NCBI GenBank assembly: GCA_947579605.1
Contig: OX388320.1
Coordinates: 7,688,001 to 7,752,000, forward strand
DNA from: Athripsodes cinereus
Taxonomy: Eukaryota; Arthropoda; Insecta; Trichoptera; Leptoceridae
DNA length: 64,000 nucleotides
Reading direction: 5' to 3'
Position 1 is the stretch's first letter. Every line of letters begins with the position of its first letter. Both the position numbers and the translations under genes were made by a program. Positions 43,521-53,296 of the stretch are shown in pieces. Under the pieces are notes generated by a model, which was not told where the DNA came from, did not search any database, and saw nothing but the letters and a program-made list of their open reading frames with translations.

Positions 43521-44864
43521 GAAAAAAAAGTAGGTACTAACAACAAAAAAATTGTAGGCACATAAATGTTAAAATATTATAATTGTCCACATTCGAATTT
43601 GTATTTTTGGTTTGCAGTGCATAAATGCGGGTATTTGCTATGAAATTAAAAAAAGTCAAGAATAAATTGTCACCTAAGTATTTACTCTTTATTCCCAAAA
43701 AACCTTACTGCGTCCTTCAATATTTCAGAATATTTTACTATCAAATATTTCATAATTTATGTAAAAAAATATTAGGTGAAAATAAATAGGTTCCCACTGC
43801 TTGAAAATCATTTAACATTGTTTATGGATTTTATAGGTAAAACTATTATTATTCTACAGTATAGTTTTCTATGGTTTCATAATGTCTTCCATTATGAAAA
43901 TAGCCCAATATGTCAAAAATATGCAATTTATATTCACGTAATTCAAGAGCTTTTCTCATTAGCAAACACGATATTTTATTACGAAAATGAACCCTAAATA
44001 TTTAGTTTCAGAATTGTTGTATTTATTGTTACATCCATTTTGATATTAATTTAATACAATGAAAAATGTTTGACTGTGAATATTGCTTTTTACTAAATCT
44101 TGCATTAATTTTACATACATTTTGTTGCTAATTTTGTGACATGGTCGCATAAAAATTAAAATATCTTTATCAATACGTAAGATATTTAAAATGTTTTTAG
44201 CCTTAAACCTGCCCAGAAGATGAGACCTTGTATAGAGTGTATTATTGTACTTCGGTCTTTCCTAATTTCCGAGTCCATTAAGGACATATGTACATACATA
44301 CATACATACATACATACATACGAACGGACTCAAATATTTATGTGTGGATTGGAATATATTTTATCATGCTAAGAAGACGACTTCGTACAAGTAATTTTAT
44401 TTTTCATAAAAAAAATCTTTTTTGACAAAAAAGTGGAAACAAGCCACAAGTTACTTTTTTCTGCTATCCACCCGTTGTCAAAGTGATTTCAAAAGCTCCA
44501 AGTTGAAAAAATATTGTCATTGTGTAAAGTTCGAACATTGAATAAGCGTTAATCGAAAATTTTTTGTATTTTGCGTTCGTTCTCTCGTTATTAGCTTTTT
44601 TGAAAAAAAGAATGAATAAAATATTATAAAAAGCTCGGGTAAAAAGCACTGATCGTGATTAGCTCCTATTGAATTGAGTGTACCTACGTTATAATATACC
44701 TACATATATTTTTTTAAATAAAGAACGAAATGTATGTAGGGTAACTACACTTCATTGAAATAATAGTTCAACATTGAAAATCAACGCAACTATCAAATTG
44801 AAAAAGCAATTTGAAAAATGCGGAAAATTATTTAGTATAATTTTTTTACAATTAACAATTCTTT
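43521..44864. other. No gene; (ATAC)n run
   Basis: AT-rich. A TACATACATACATACATAC run lies at about 44290-44320. Nothing coding. Confidence 0.55.
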
Positions 44865-44935
44865 TAAGTTAAATATGTAAATTTAACACACAAAACTACC
44901 ATTTTATGTTTAGAAAAGACAACGTTATGAAGATA
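44865..44935. repeat. tRNA-MITE end fragment
   Basis: ATGTAAATTTAACACACAAA and GTTTAGAAAAGACAACGTTA match the left terminus of the element at 21554. Confidence 0.55.
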
Positions 44936-44990
44936 AATGAACTACCTTTAAGTATACTTTTTATTTGTTTATACAATTAAAATTATGTTG

Positions 44991-45157
44991 AGTTCGTCGG
45001 TAGCCTGGAGGTAGAGTCTCGCTTCATGCACATGGGGTTCGCGGTTCGATCCCAGGTGCCGGCATACTCTCCTTTCACGACACAAGCTTTTAGCTAATTA
45101 AGAAAGGTGTATAAGGTTGTATTTGAGTTCATAACAAAAACCTAGATACCTACGTCA
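44991..45157 (+). mobile_element. SINE A (tRNA-derived), full copy
   Basis: GTCGGTAGCCTGGAGGTAGA, then GCGGTTCGATCCCAGGTGCC, a canonical B box GTTCGATCC. The body and AACCTAGATACC end follow. This copy has the best-preserved polymerase III promoter words. Confidence 0.85.
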
Positions 45158-45499
45158 TTTTATATAAAAAAAAACGCACTTTGTAGGTGACTGCGTGTTT
45201 AGGTAGATATGTATTTAATTAAAGGCCTTAAAACCAAATAAAGGTATATTATTTTTGAAAAAAAATATTAAATGAAAAATATTAAAAGAAAAATAATCAT
45301 TAGCTATGTCGTTTTCACCAGGAGCATTTAACCGCGTATAATTTCTTTGTATGCAGGTGAGTATCAAGTGCGTACTCACTGTACATGGTACAAAAGTAGA
45401 CACACACATAAAATTAATCTGCATACAACAACAAATTATATTCAAACAATTAAAAACCTAGTTAAGTCTTCAAATCTTTTCAAGTAATTTGTCATTTCC
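45158..45499. other. No gene seen
   Basis: AT-rich, nothing recognised. Confidence 0.5.
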
Positions 45500-45605
45500 A
45501 TATACCACAACGGCATTACCTACGAGTGGGGTAGTCAGCAGATTAACTCCATGTATTAAACATAGAAGTTCTTCTCTCCGTGCCAATAAAAAATAAAAAT
45601 ATCTC
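45500..45605 (-). repeat. Family Z retroposon, 3' part
   Basis: ATACCACAACGGCATTACC, AGTGGGGTAGTCAGCAGATT and CTTCTCTCCGTGCCAAT. Confidence 0.6.
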
Positions 45606-45912
45606 TTCTCACCACATGAAAAATAGCTCTCACAATTTTTCAGATTTCAGTTTCCCTGAAGATGCCTACAAGTATAGGCGAAAACGTTCGGTATCTAACC
45701 TTACAAAGTGGAGATTAAACAGTGCTCAATAATATATTTTTATATTTTATTTACTAAAATTAAAAATTAAAAATATCTATTTACGATGGGTTGCTTACCA
45801 TATTGGTGAATTGGCACATTTGTTAACATACCTGATAGAGCAATGGGAAAAGAAGAAGAAGTAAGAATCTGTGTAGGTACTATCTATTACAATTTTAAAT
45901 TTCATGTGACGA
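45606..45912. other. No gene seen
   Basis: AT-rich; GATGGGTTGC words near 45785 hint at a worn family Z piece. Confidence 0.4.
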
Positions 45913-46457
45913 AATGTAAGTAGTGTTGTGGATTATTCTCAAGATTTTTTTTTTCGAGAAATTTCTCGGTAAAATTCTCGAAGTAGAGAATTTTCGGAGT
46001 TTTTTTTTTATTTAACAGTATAATAATAATTAATACTTTATTCAATCAATCAATAACAACGTTCAAATTTTGAGACAATTTATCACCAATATGGCTACAA
46101 TTAATTATGGAAACAAAATTTTTTAGGTAGGTACCTACATAGAAAAAAGTGCTGATAACTGATGAAAAATCTTGATGTTTGACACCCCACATGCCCATAT
46201 TTAAGTTTAAAAAAAATTGCAGGTACGTACATGGAAAAAAAGTGTTAATAACCTCTGATTAGGGCCTTAATCAGCCCCACAAATTTTTGGATCAATCAGG
46301 TTGGCTGCGAAGTGTACTGGGTGAAAGGTCATAATACCACTCAGAAAAATTATGGAGAGAAATTTCTCTTCCATCAGTGGAGAAATTCTCGGAGAAATTT
46401 CTCGTCCTCGAGAAATTTCTTTGGAGAATTTTCTCTTCTCACATCACTAAATGTAAG
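45913..46457. mobile_element. Non-autonomous hAT-type element with 8-bp target duplication
   Basis: Body 45921-46449 (529 bp) between exact AATGTAAG copies at 45913-45920 and 46450-46457. Ends are TAGTGTTGTG and (inverted) TAGTGATGTG. Subterminal palindromes built on GAGAAATTTCTC recur on both sides (about 45956-45990 and 46355-46430). The core (46117-46260) holds two diverged units of the 99-bp minisatellite sequence found at 43 kb. Confidence 0.88.
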
Positions 46458-47194
46458 TATGTAATATGACTTATATATTAAATACCTCTAGCGAAAAATA
46501 CTACAAGCTTTACTACTTTTATATTAAAGCAGATTCATCGAACTTACATAGTGCAATAAGTGGACTGACGTTTCTTTTACATGAAAAAAAATAGTCAGGT
46601 ACCTGCCTACCTAATTTGCTTACCTAATTATACTAACATACAACCCAAATAAAACATTATTGTATGATGTATTATGCGAATACGTATGTAAGTGTTCAAG
46701 TAGGCATTCAATTCACAATGCTTTGTCGGTTTGCATGTTTTGGCGGAAGTGCGTAAAAGAGACCCCGTCACAAAAAGAAAATAAAATATTGTAGGTACGT
46801 ACCTAAATGCAAAACTATTGTGCAGAAAAGGTATCTACTTACTAGGTACCTACTTGTGAATCTTACACAGCTGATATTAAAATTTGAAATTGAAAGGTAG
46901 GTGTATCGGTAGATTTTGATGCCATTCGCGGAGTTATTATTATTTTAAATTTTGAATATCGAATGCAGTTGTGTTATGCAATTGGTGTACTCATAAAGGA
47001 TTGACTATGGAAAATATACTTGTATGATTTTATTGGTTTTTAAGTATTTTTCTTTTTGTTAGGTACATAAAACTAATAACAAATAAGCATTGTTTATTTT
47101 CACAATTAATACTTTTATATATTATTATGTATAAATACCTAATGGGCTATTGAAATATATCAATTAAGTATTAAACTTGTATTACCTACTACTA
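46458..47194. other. No gene seen
   Basis: AT-rich with TAGGTACC-type words; nothing recognised. Confidence 0.5.
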
Positions 47195-47455
47195 CTATAC
47201 CATCACGGTATATCCCACAAGTGGGGTAGCCAGTAATCCAGCTGCATATAATAAACATGCAAGCTGTCTTCTCCGTTTCAATATGAAATAAAGGTATTCA
47301 GGATGGGTAGCAAACCCCATCGCTGAATTTAAGATGTAAAATGTCTTAATTTTTTCGAACATCTGCCATTTACAGGACAACCAAAAACTTGCAGAGAAGA
47401 GTGGGAGACCAATTCTTTACCGGGTGCTCCACGGGATTAACTCGTATACATTTTT
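47195..47455 (-). repeat. Family Z retroposon, full copy
   Basis: TATACCATCACGGTATATCC, CCACAAGTGGGGTAGCCAG, CATGCAAGCTGTCTTCTCCG, CAGGATGGGTAGCAAACCCC, GCAGAGAAGAGTGGGAGACC and CCGGGTGCTCCACGGGATT, covering both ends. The adjoining tail is (TAG/TAC)n. Confidence 0.78.
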
Positions 47456-47869
47456 AAATCGGGCAATGCATTGTTTCTTGTGATATGAATTTTACTAATT
47501 GTATTTATTTGTATGTGTTGTCTGAAGTATGCTGTGGTTGGTTGGTAAGGTTGTAAATAAATAAATAAATGAACTGCATAGAATTTAATGAATTACATAA
47601 TACGACTTAAAAACACATATTTTGGTCACTCATTAACTTTGAAGTTTTTATTCACTCGAATCGGTTTGCAAAATTCAAATCAGATTATTATATTCAACAG
47701 AATATAATTATTAACTATTATATCCAAAAGCAGATGAGTAATACTGTTCAGTCATTTCATTATGAATGCACAATGCACCATCATGTTGCAAAAAGAATTA
47801 TAATTTGAATTTAAAAATAGAATAAATTGAACATCGCGCGACTTAATATCGAAATAGAACATTGCATTA
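47456..47869. other. No gene; retroposon tail at 47555-47572
   Basis: AAATAAATAAATAAATG after GGTTGGTTGGTAAGGTTGT looks like a LINE 3' end. Otherwise AT-rich. Confidence 0.4.
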
Positions 47870-48245
47870 TTGACAATTTTAGTATAAATTTATGAATTTT
47901 TGACACAATTGGATGTCGAAGACTGGATTTTACTTACTAAAAAGTGTAGATGTTAATCATATTTCGAACCACTCTAGATTAATCATTCCAGTTGATTACA
48001 CTCACCGATAGTCAACCTATTTGAAAAGGTATTAACTAGGTACGTATGTTGTATAATTATGATACACATACATATTATGTGAACTTCCTTTAGGAGTGCA
48101 AGACACTGAGATTCAACGCTTATGAATCGACTCAAGGCTTGGATAAGAGTACTCTTTAAACCTAGGTAACATTCCCTATTCCTTTGTACATGCTCTCACA
48201 TGCTTGAAATTTTTGAAAGTTGTATATATAGTTCAACTCGATATT
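47870..48245 (-). repeat. Family P dispersed repeat, copy 2 (inverted)
   Basis: Reverse complement of 18075-18435: TTTTTGACACAATTGGATGTC, ACATACATATTATGTGAAC, ACTCTTTAAACCTAGG and GTTGTATATATAGTTCAAC in matching order. It differs from copy 1 by scattered substitutions and small indels. Confidence 0.7.
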
Positions 48246-48289
48246 TTCCATGGGTAGGATAGGATGGGTAGATAGAAGGTAGGATAGAA

Positions 48290-48480
48290 GGGTTTCCATA
48301 GGATGGGTAGCACCAGAATCCCAAAGATTGTTCTACATGGACTACCTGATGGACGACGCCTACCCGGAAGACCCCCTAAACGATGGAAGGACAGCTGGGC
48401 ATCCACATCGCAAGAGGACCCTCCTGTATGAACAGACCTCTGGGTCTAATAAAAGATTAAGAAGAAGAAGAAGAAGATAT
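48290..48480 (+). pseudogene. LINE-derived C-terminal fragment with (AAG)n tail
   Basis: The plus strand reads TRIPKIVLHGLPDGRRLPG, RPPKRWKDSWAS and a stop soon after, a GRPxxRW motif common at the ends of insect LINE proteins. Nearby GGATGGGTAG repeats precede it and an (AAG)n tail closes it at 48460-48478. Family not determined. Confidence 0.5.
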
Positions 48481-48604
48481 TTTCCATTAGTGAAATTTAG
48501 GTTTATTTTATTTCAATATACCTATGTCCTCTATGTACCATGCCACCTTAGTCCACGTTTCCTTGCAATTAACAAAGAAAAAATAATGGATAGCATATCT
48601 CATT

Positions 48605-48680
48605 TTATAGGACATTAGAAAACTTACAGAAAAGAGTGGGAGACCAATTATTTACCGGGGATTTCACAAAGAAGTTATCT
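48605..48680 (-). repeat. Family Z fragment, 5' half only
   Basis: TATAGGACATTAGAAAACTT and AGAGTGGGAGACCAATTATT with TTTACCGGG. The 3' half is absent here. Confidence 0.55.
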
Positions 48681-49674
48681 TTTATTTATTTCCATTCTAA
48701 CGTACTATAGAAAAACCTATGTAACATTTGAATATTAATCATCTGCAGTTACTACGTAAGCATTCAATGTGTTTAAAAACGAATACTCCTATAAAAATTA
48801 TTCCCCGTAATAGGGGAAAAAGAGTACATTATATTACATCCCGAAGTATGATATTGCAAAAATAAGAAGAAGTAGAAATAAAATAATATGCATAAGAAAT
48901 ATAGAAAATGTTGTAGAAAAATTTAAAATGAAAACCAATCACACGCTCCCATGATCATATCCCGGGCGGCTATTGATTATGAAATAAAATCTATCTTCTG
49001 CAGTTTTCCTATGATACTCTCCTCCTACCCCTGCAATAGATGTCTATATCTCCTAGATTTCATAGATTTATATAACAAAGATGTAGGCTTCTATATGTAT
49101 AGATTTCATCTTAGGTATGCATATTGAAGGGGTCGACAACTCAAGTAACAGTAATGCGAAGTAAGTAATATTGTTTTTTTTTTATAAAAACATAATCTTT
49201 TTACTCTTTTCCTAGCTACATCGGAAGTATATTTTCTTCTTATAGAAATCTATATACAAAAAACTTCTTTTCTCGATATCAATCTTTCACAACACGTGTT
49301 CAACAGCTGTTTGTGAAGGCTTCTAGGCTTCTTATATTGGGGCGGCTGTAATATCGTTTTTCATATTTTTTATTCAATAAAAATATCTATGAATAAAATA
49401 TTTATTTATTTATTTATTTTACATGGTACACAACACATATTGATAAGTAAACGTTCATAAAAGAATAAAAAACCATTGAATATTGAAAAAAATCACATCA
49501 ATTTAAAATAAGTAAACGACTTCATAATTGAAAATAAATAGATAAGTTATACCATAACTAATAAATCAAATAAAATGTGTGTAAAAAATGTAACAACACC
49601 ATCATCTAAAACAGCACGGTAGCAAGTATGATGATTTAATGTAATAAATATTAAAGTTACACTTTCTGTGCTTT
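48681..49674. other. No gene seen
   Basis: AT-rich. A TTTATTTATTTATTTATTTT run at 49400 followed by ACATGGTACACAACAC resembles the start of a minus-strand LINE 3' UTR. Confidence 0.45.
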
Positions 49675-49795
49675 TAGAAAAGACATTCAGGGTTGGTGGT
49701 AAACATCATTGCTGAATTCAATCACTTGGGTAGATGACTATTTCATACTGTTATCATTTCAATACCTTCCATTTGCATGACAATCATAAACTTGT
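49675..49795 (-). repeat. Family Z fragment, middle part
   Basis: GACATTCAGGGTTGGTGGTA, CATTGCTGAATTCAATCAC and CTTCCATTTGCATGACAATC. Confidence 0.5.
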
Positions 49796-49864
49796 CGATA
49801 GAATAGTATTATTTTTCTATGTCGGGAATTTGGTGAAATTAGAAATAATTATACTACTTCTACT

Positions 49865-50130
49865 ACACCATCACGGCATATCCCACAAGTGGGGTATCCA
49901 GCAGATGAGCTGCATTATAATAATAATAACTAAACAATTTTTTAGGTTGCGCCGTTTTGTGAAAAAACCCACCGCAAGAGTATATTCATGATACTCTTGC
50001 GGTGGTGCGGTGATTTAAAGTCTTTTCATGTATTAAACATTGAAGCCGGCTTCTCTGTGTTAACAAAAAATAAGACATTCAGGATGGGTGGCAAACCTCA
50101 TAGCTGAATTTGAGATGTAAATGTCTTTTT
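49865..50130 (-). repeat. Family Z retroposon interrupted by a 110-bp hairpin-bearing insert
   Basis: ACCATCACGGCATATCCCAC to GATGAGCTGCA, then foreign sequence (about 49918-50030), then TGTATTAAACATTGAAGCC and CAGGATGGGTGGCAAACC resume the family. The insert contains a perfect 15-bp stem (49969-49983 with 49991-50005). Confidence 0.65.
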
Positions 50131-50167
50131 ATTTATAATTATAAATTATTAATTATTATATTAATAT

Positions 50168-50430
50168 CCCGTGGAGAACCCGGTAAAGAATTGGTCTCCC
50201 ACTCTTCTCCATAAGTTTTCGAGTGTCCTGTAAAAGGCAGGTGTTCGAAAAAATAAGACATTTTACATCTTAAATTCAGCGATGAGGTTTGCCACCCATC
50301 CTGAATGTCTTGATTTTATATTGGCACGGAGAAGACAGCTTGCATATTTTATATGCGGCTGGTCTGCTGGCTGCCCCACTTGTGGGATGTGCCGTGATGG
50401 TATAGATAGATAGATAGATAGATAAATTAT
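50168..50430 (+). repeat. Family Z retroposon, reference copy with (GATA)n tail
   Basis: Runs from CCCGTGGAGAACCCGG through GGTCTCCCACTCTTCTCC, CCTGTAAAAGGCAGGTGTTC, GCGATGAGGTTTGCCACCC, TTGGCACGGAGAAGACAGC and CTGCCCCACTTGTGGGATGT to GTGATGGTATAG, then ATAGATAGATA. About 233 bp, non-coding, directional 3' tail, repeatedly 5'-truncated: a SINE-like or LINE-tail retroposon. No polymerase III boxes were seen. Confidence 0.8.
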
Positions 50431-50724
50431 TAATTTTATGTTCTCAAAACTATCAGTTATTTACACCTGAAATTCTAGTAAACGGAAAATATACGATCAA
50501 GTCTGGTATCGCAGAACGGCACCAGATTAAATTCTGGTCCCGGCTGGTTATTTATTATTGGTAACCCTACCTACCTACCTATATAATATATATTATCTAT
50601 TGGCTCATCCGCGGTAATAATTTTTAAAAACTTTTGCCCGAAATGCATTTGAAGGATTATCTTCTTATGTCTGGCACAGATCGGTGCCGAACCGAAGCAA
50701 TCTCAAACTAGAATGAAATATTAC
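50431..50724. other. No gene seen
   Basis: AT-rich with CCTACCTACCTA near 50570. Confidence 0.5.
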
Positions 50725-50800
50725 TATACTCGCGCTAGGTACACGATAGTATGCCTCTCTTGTATACTCGCGCTAGGTACACGATAGTATGCCTCTCTTG
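50725..50800. repeat. Exact 38-bp tandem duplication
   Basis: Two identical 38-bp units (50725-50762 and 50763-50800), each starting TATACTCGCGCTAGG and ending CCTCTCTTG. Confidence 0.95.
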
Positions 50801-51584
50801 TGTGGAACTCCAAGATAGTATTTAGGTATAAATATATAAATGTAGGTGGGTACAAACTATAGTAATAGTACATAGACATTTATTCTATAGACTGGAAAGG
50901 CAGTGTACAAATTTTCTCATGTTACAAAATTAACACAAGACAAAAAACAAATGTTTGCCTGTTTCACTCCGTAACGATAAAATGTTAATAATCTCCCTCG
51001 CTCCAATACAAAAATATTGTATATCCTATATACCTGACAAAATCATAAAAGGAACCTAACATTTCGTTGTCACTCCTTTTTTGCCTTTTTGATTGAATAT
51101 TATCAATTTCATTTACTATTTTTTTATTTTTTTTTAGAATTTTTTTTTTTTTTTTTTCGCTTTCAATTTCAATTTTCATTGCTGTACTGTTAACTTAACT
51201 TATGTTACCTACTAAACAATGATTGCAAACTTTGCTGGTTTTCTAGTTGTAACTGATTTGCTGTATATTATTGATTATGTCATAACTGCCTGTTTGCGAA
51301 ATAAAATAAATTAAAGTATAAACTTGTTTGAACCAACGCTTTTTTCAGACTGATATGAAATTATTTCGGCCGCACCATTTGATCGACCGCATTAGCATTT
51401 TTTTTTAGAATTTTAAGTCTATACTTTAAAGATCTTTGTAGTGGTAATAGATTTATAGGCATGAAGAAATTTAAATGATTACATTGGTAAGCAAATCAAT
51501 ATTATAATATATTGGTGCGGAGTCCTATATCTTTTGGGAAGTCAATTTTAATAAATATTGTAGGTACTGTAGGTTATATTAAAA
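50801..51584. other. No gene seen
   Basis: AT-rich. The Lys-rich minus-strand frame at 50985-51179 is produced by poly-T tracts (51117-51160). Confidence 0.55.
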
Positions 51585-51665
51585 GTAAATACATACATAT
51601 ATACCTTTATGCCGCTTCCCTCGCGGGGTAGGCAGAAAGGATCGAGCGACACTTCCTTCTATCAT
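51585..51665 (-). repeat. LINE family C, very short copy
   Basis: TACATACATATATACC tail, then CGCTTCCCTCGCGGGGTAGG and GATCGAGCGACACTTCC. It stops at about 51662, next to SINE A. Confidence 0.7.
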
Positions 51666-51843
51666 TTTTTTTAAAGATATATCTGGGTTTTGTTATAAAC
51701 CCAAATACAACCTTATACACCTTTCACAGTAAGCTACTAAAAGCTTGTGTCGTGAAAGGGGAGTTTGCCGGCACCTGGTATCGAACCACGGACCCCTCGT
51801 TCACGAGGCCGAGACTCTACCTCCAGGCTACCGACGAACTCGT
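51666..51843 (-). mobile_element. SINE A (tRNA-derived), full copy, minus strand
   Basis: On the minus strand: GAGTTCGTCGGTAGCC, CTGGAGGTAGAGTCTCGG, CCTCGTGAACGAGG, GTGGTTCGATACCAGGTGCC and the standard body, ending at ATATCT next to the family C fragment. It lies directly 5' of LINE-2. Confidence 0.85.
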
Positions 51844-52123
51844 AGTGATATGATATGATAATTATTTATTCTAATAATATGTATTGCCGGTATTGCGCTG
51901 TCCCGATAGTTGAAATTGATGGTTTGACTTGTCACTTATTGGAATTATTCGTTTTATATGCGGGGGGCTCGGAAATTGATGGTTTGATTTGTTGATTGAT
52001 AGGAAATTGTTGATAGAGTATTATTATACTGGTTTTCCTTGACAATCTTCTTCATTTTTATAAATTGCAGAGTGATTAGTGACTGTCTCTTTTCTTTGCT
52101 TGGATTATCATTTTGCTTCCAGT

Positions 52124-53296
52124 ATGCCTAAGATGAACACTAGAAGTGCTGAGTCTCCTTCTACATTGGGTACATCCACTCTTAAGAACGGGGACCAACT
52201 AAGAAATACCTCAGGTAAGAATGGTGACACACAGAGGAATGTTACGGTGAGGGATTTGGATAACCTTAGGTCACATGTGGCTAAATTGAATGACCAGGTC
52301 ACACAGAGCATGAGAGATGGTTTGGCTTCTCTGAAGGATGATATATTCGCCATGCTGATTGAGATTACTGGAAGGCTTTCCGTTGTGGATGAAATCATCA
52401 ATGAGAACAAGATCTTGAAGGATAGGGTAAATGGACTGGAGGAGAAGTTGAGGCTGTGCGATGGAGGAATGAATGGAGTCTGTCCTCAGACGGGTAGTGT
52501 GTCTGGAGTTCATAAGGATTACTTAGGCCATAAAAGTTACTCTGGAGCAGTTGTGAATACCACTCACTCACTCATTGTCAGGGCGAAGGACTCTAAGAGG
52601 ACAAGTGAGGACAAAGAGAGTGCAATTAGAAAGAAGGTTAATCTGAGAGCTCTTAAAATTGGAATAGATGGGATTAAGAGGACTTCTAAGGGTACTATAG
52701 TTATAAACTTGCCGTCTGAGGAAGAAAGGAGTGTGCTAAAGGGAGAGATTGATAGGTCGGTGGAGGGACTTGAATCTGTTCAGGGTAGTAAGAGAGACCC
52801 GTTGGTTGTGTTCAGGGGCGTGGTTAAGGGAATAAACGAGGATGACCTGAATGTCTCTTTGAACACACAGAATGGTAATTTGAAGCTTGAGGAGCGTGTA
52901 AGGATCAAATTCAGGAGGAGGCACAGGAACTCTTTATTGGCAAACATAGCTTGTCAAGTTAGCCCAAAAACATGGAAAATTCTGATGGATAGGGGCAAGG
53001 TACATATAGGTTATCAGCGAGTTTCTGTTGAAAATGAATCACCTCTGGTGCAGTGCATGAGATGCCTATTTTTTGGACATGTTCAGGCTCATTGCCGTCA
53101 AGAAACTGACAGATGTGCTAAATGTGCTGGTAAGCATGATACTAGAGCGTGTGAGACACAAGAACTTCCTCACAAGTGTCATAACTGTATAATAAACAAG
53201 AGAGTGGACCATGAGCATACGGCGTTTGACCGTTCGTGTCCCATAAGACTAAAATTTGAAAAGATAGCAGTTGAAAATACAAATTACCATTGCTAA
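52124..53296 (+). CDS. LINE-2 ORF1: coiled-coil, zinc-knuckle RNA-binding protein
   Basis: The frame is open from 52079, but the first ATG is 52124 (MPKMNTRSAES), giving 390 residues to TAA 53294-53296. After a Ser/Thr-rich N-terminus comes a long heptad-like helix (about residues 45-125, DNLRSHVAKLNDQV through NGLEEKLRL), a likely coiled coil for multimerisation. A central basic region with VNLRALKIGIDGIKRTSKG precedes tandem knuckles CMRCLFFGHVQAHC (CX2CX4HX4C) and CAKCAGKHDTRAC (CX2CX3HX4C), then CHNC. This is the usual build of ORF1 in jockey/CR1-type LINEs, which coats the element RNA. It overlaps ORF2 by 29 nt. Confidence 0.9.
   Translation: MPKMNTRSAESPSTLGTSTLKNGDQLRNTSGKNGDTQRNVTVRDLDNLRSHVAKLNDQVTQSMRDGLASLKDDIFAMLIEITGRLSVVDEIINENKILKDRVNGLEEKLRLCDGGMNGVCPQTGSVSGVHKDYLGHKSYSGAVVNTTHSLIVRAKDSKRTSEDKESAIRKKVNLRALKIGIDGIKRTSKGTIVINLPSEEERSVLKGEIDRSVEGLESVQGSKRDPLVVFRGVVKGINEDDLNVSLNTQNGNLKLEERVRIKFRRRHRNSLLANIACQVSPKTWKILMDRGKVHIGYQRVSVENESPLVQCMRCLFFGHVQAHCRQETDRCAKCAGKHDTRACETQELPHKCHNCIINKRVDHEHTAFDRSCPIRLKFEKIAVENTNYHC

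Noticed and set aside
44290..44322. CRISPR-like regular repeats
   Set aside because: It is a plain ATAC microsatellite; no spacers and a eukaryotic context.
48328..48618. 96-codon frame with an Arg run
   Set aside because: Wrong frame of the LINE fragment plus its (AAG)n tail.
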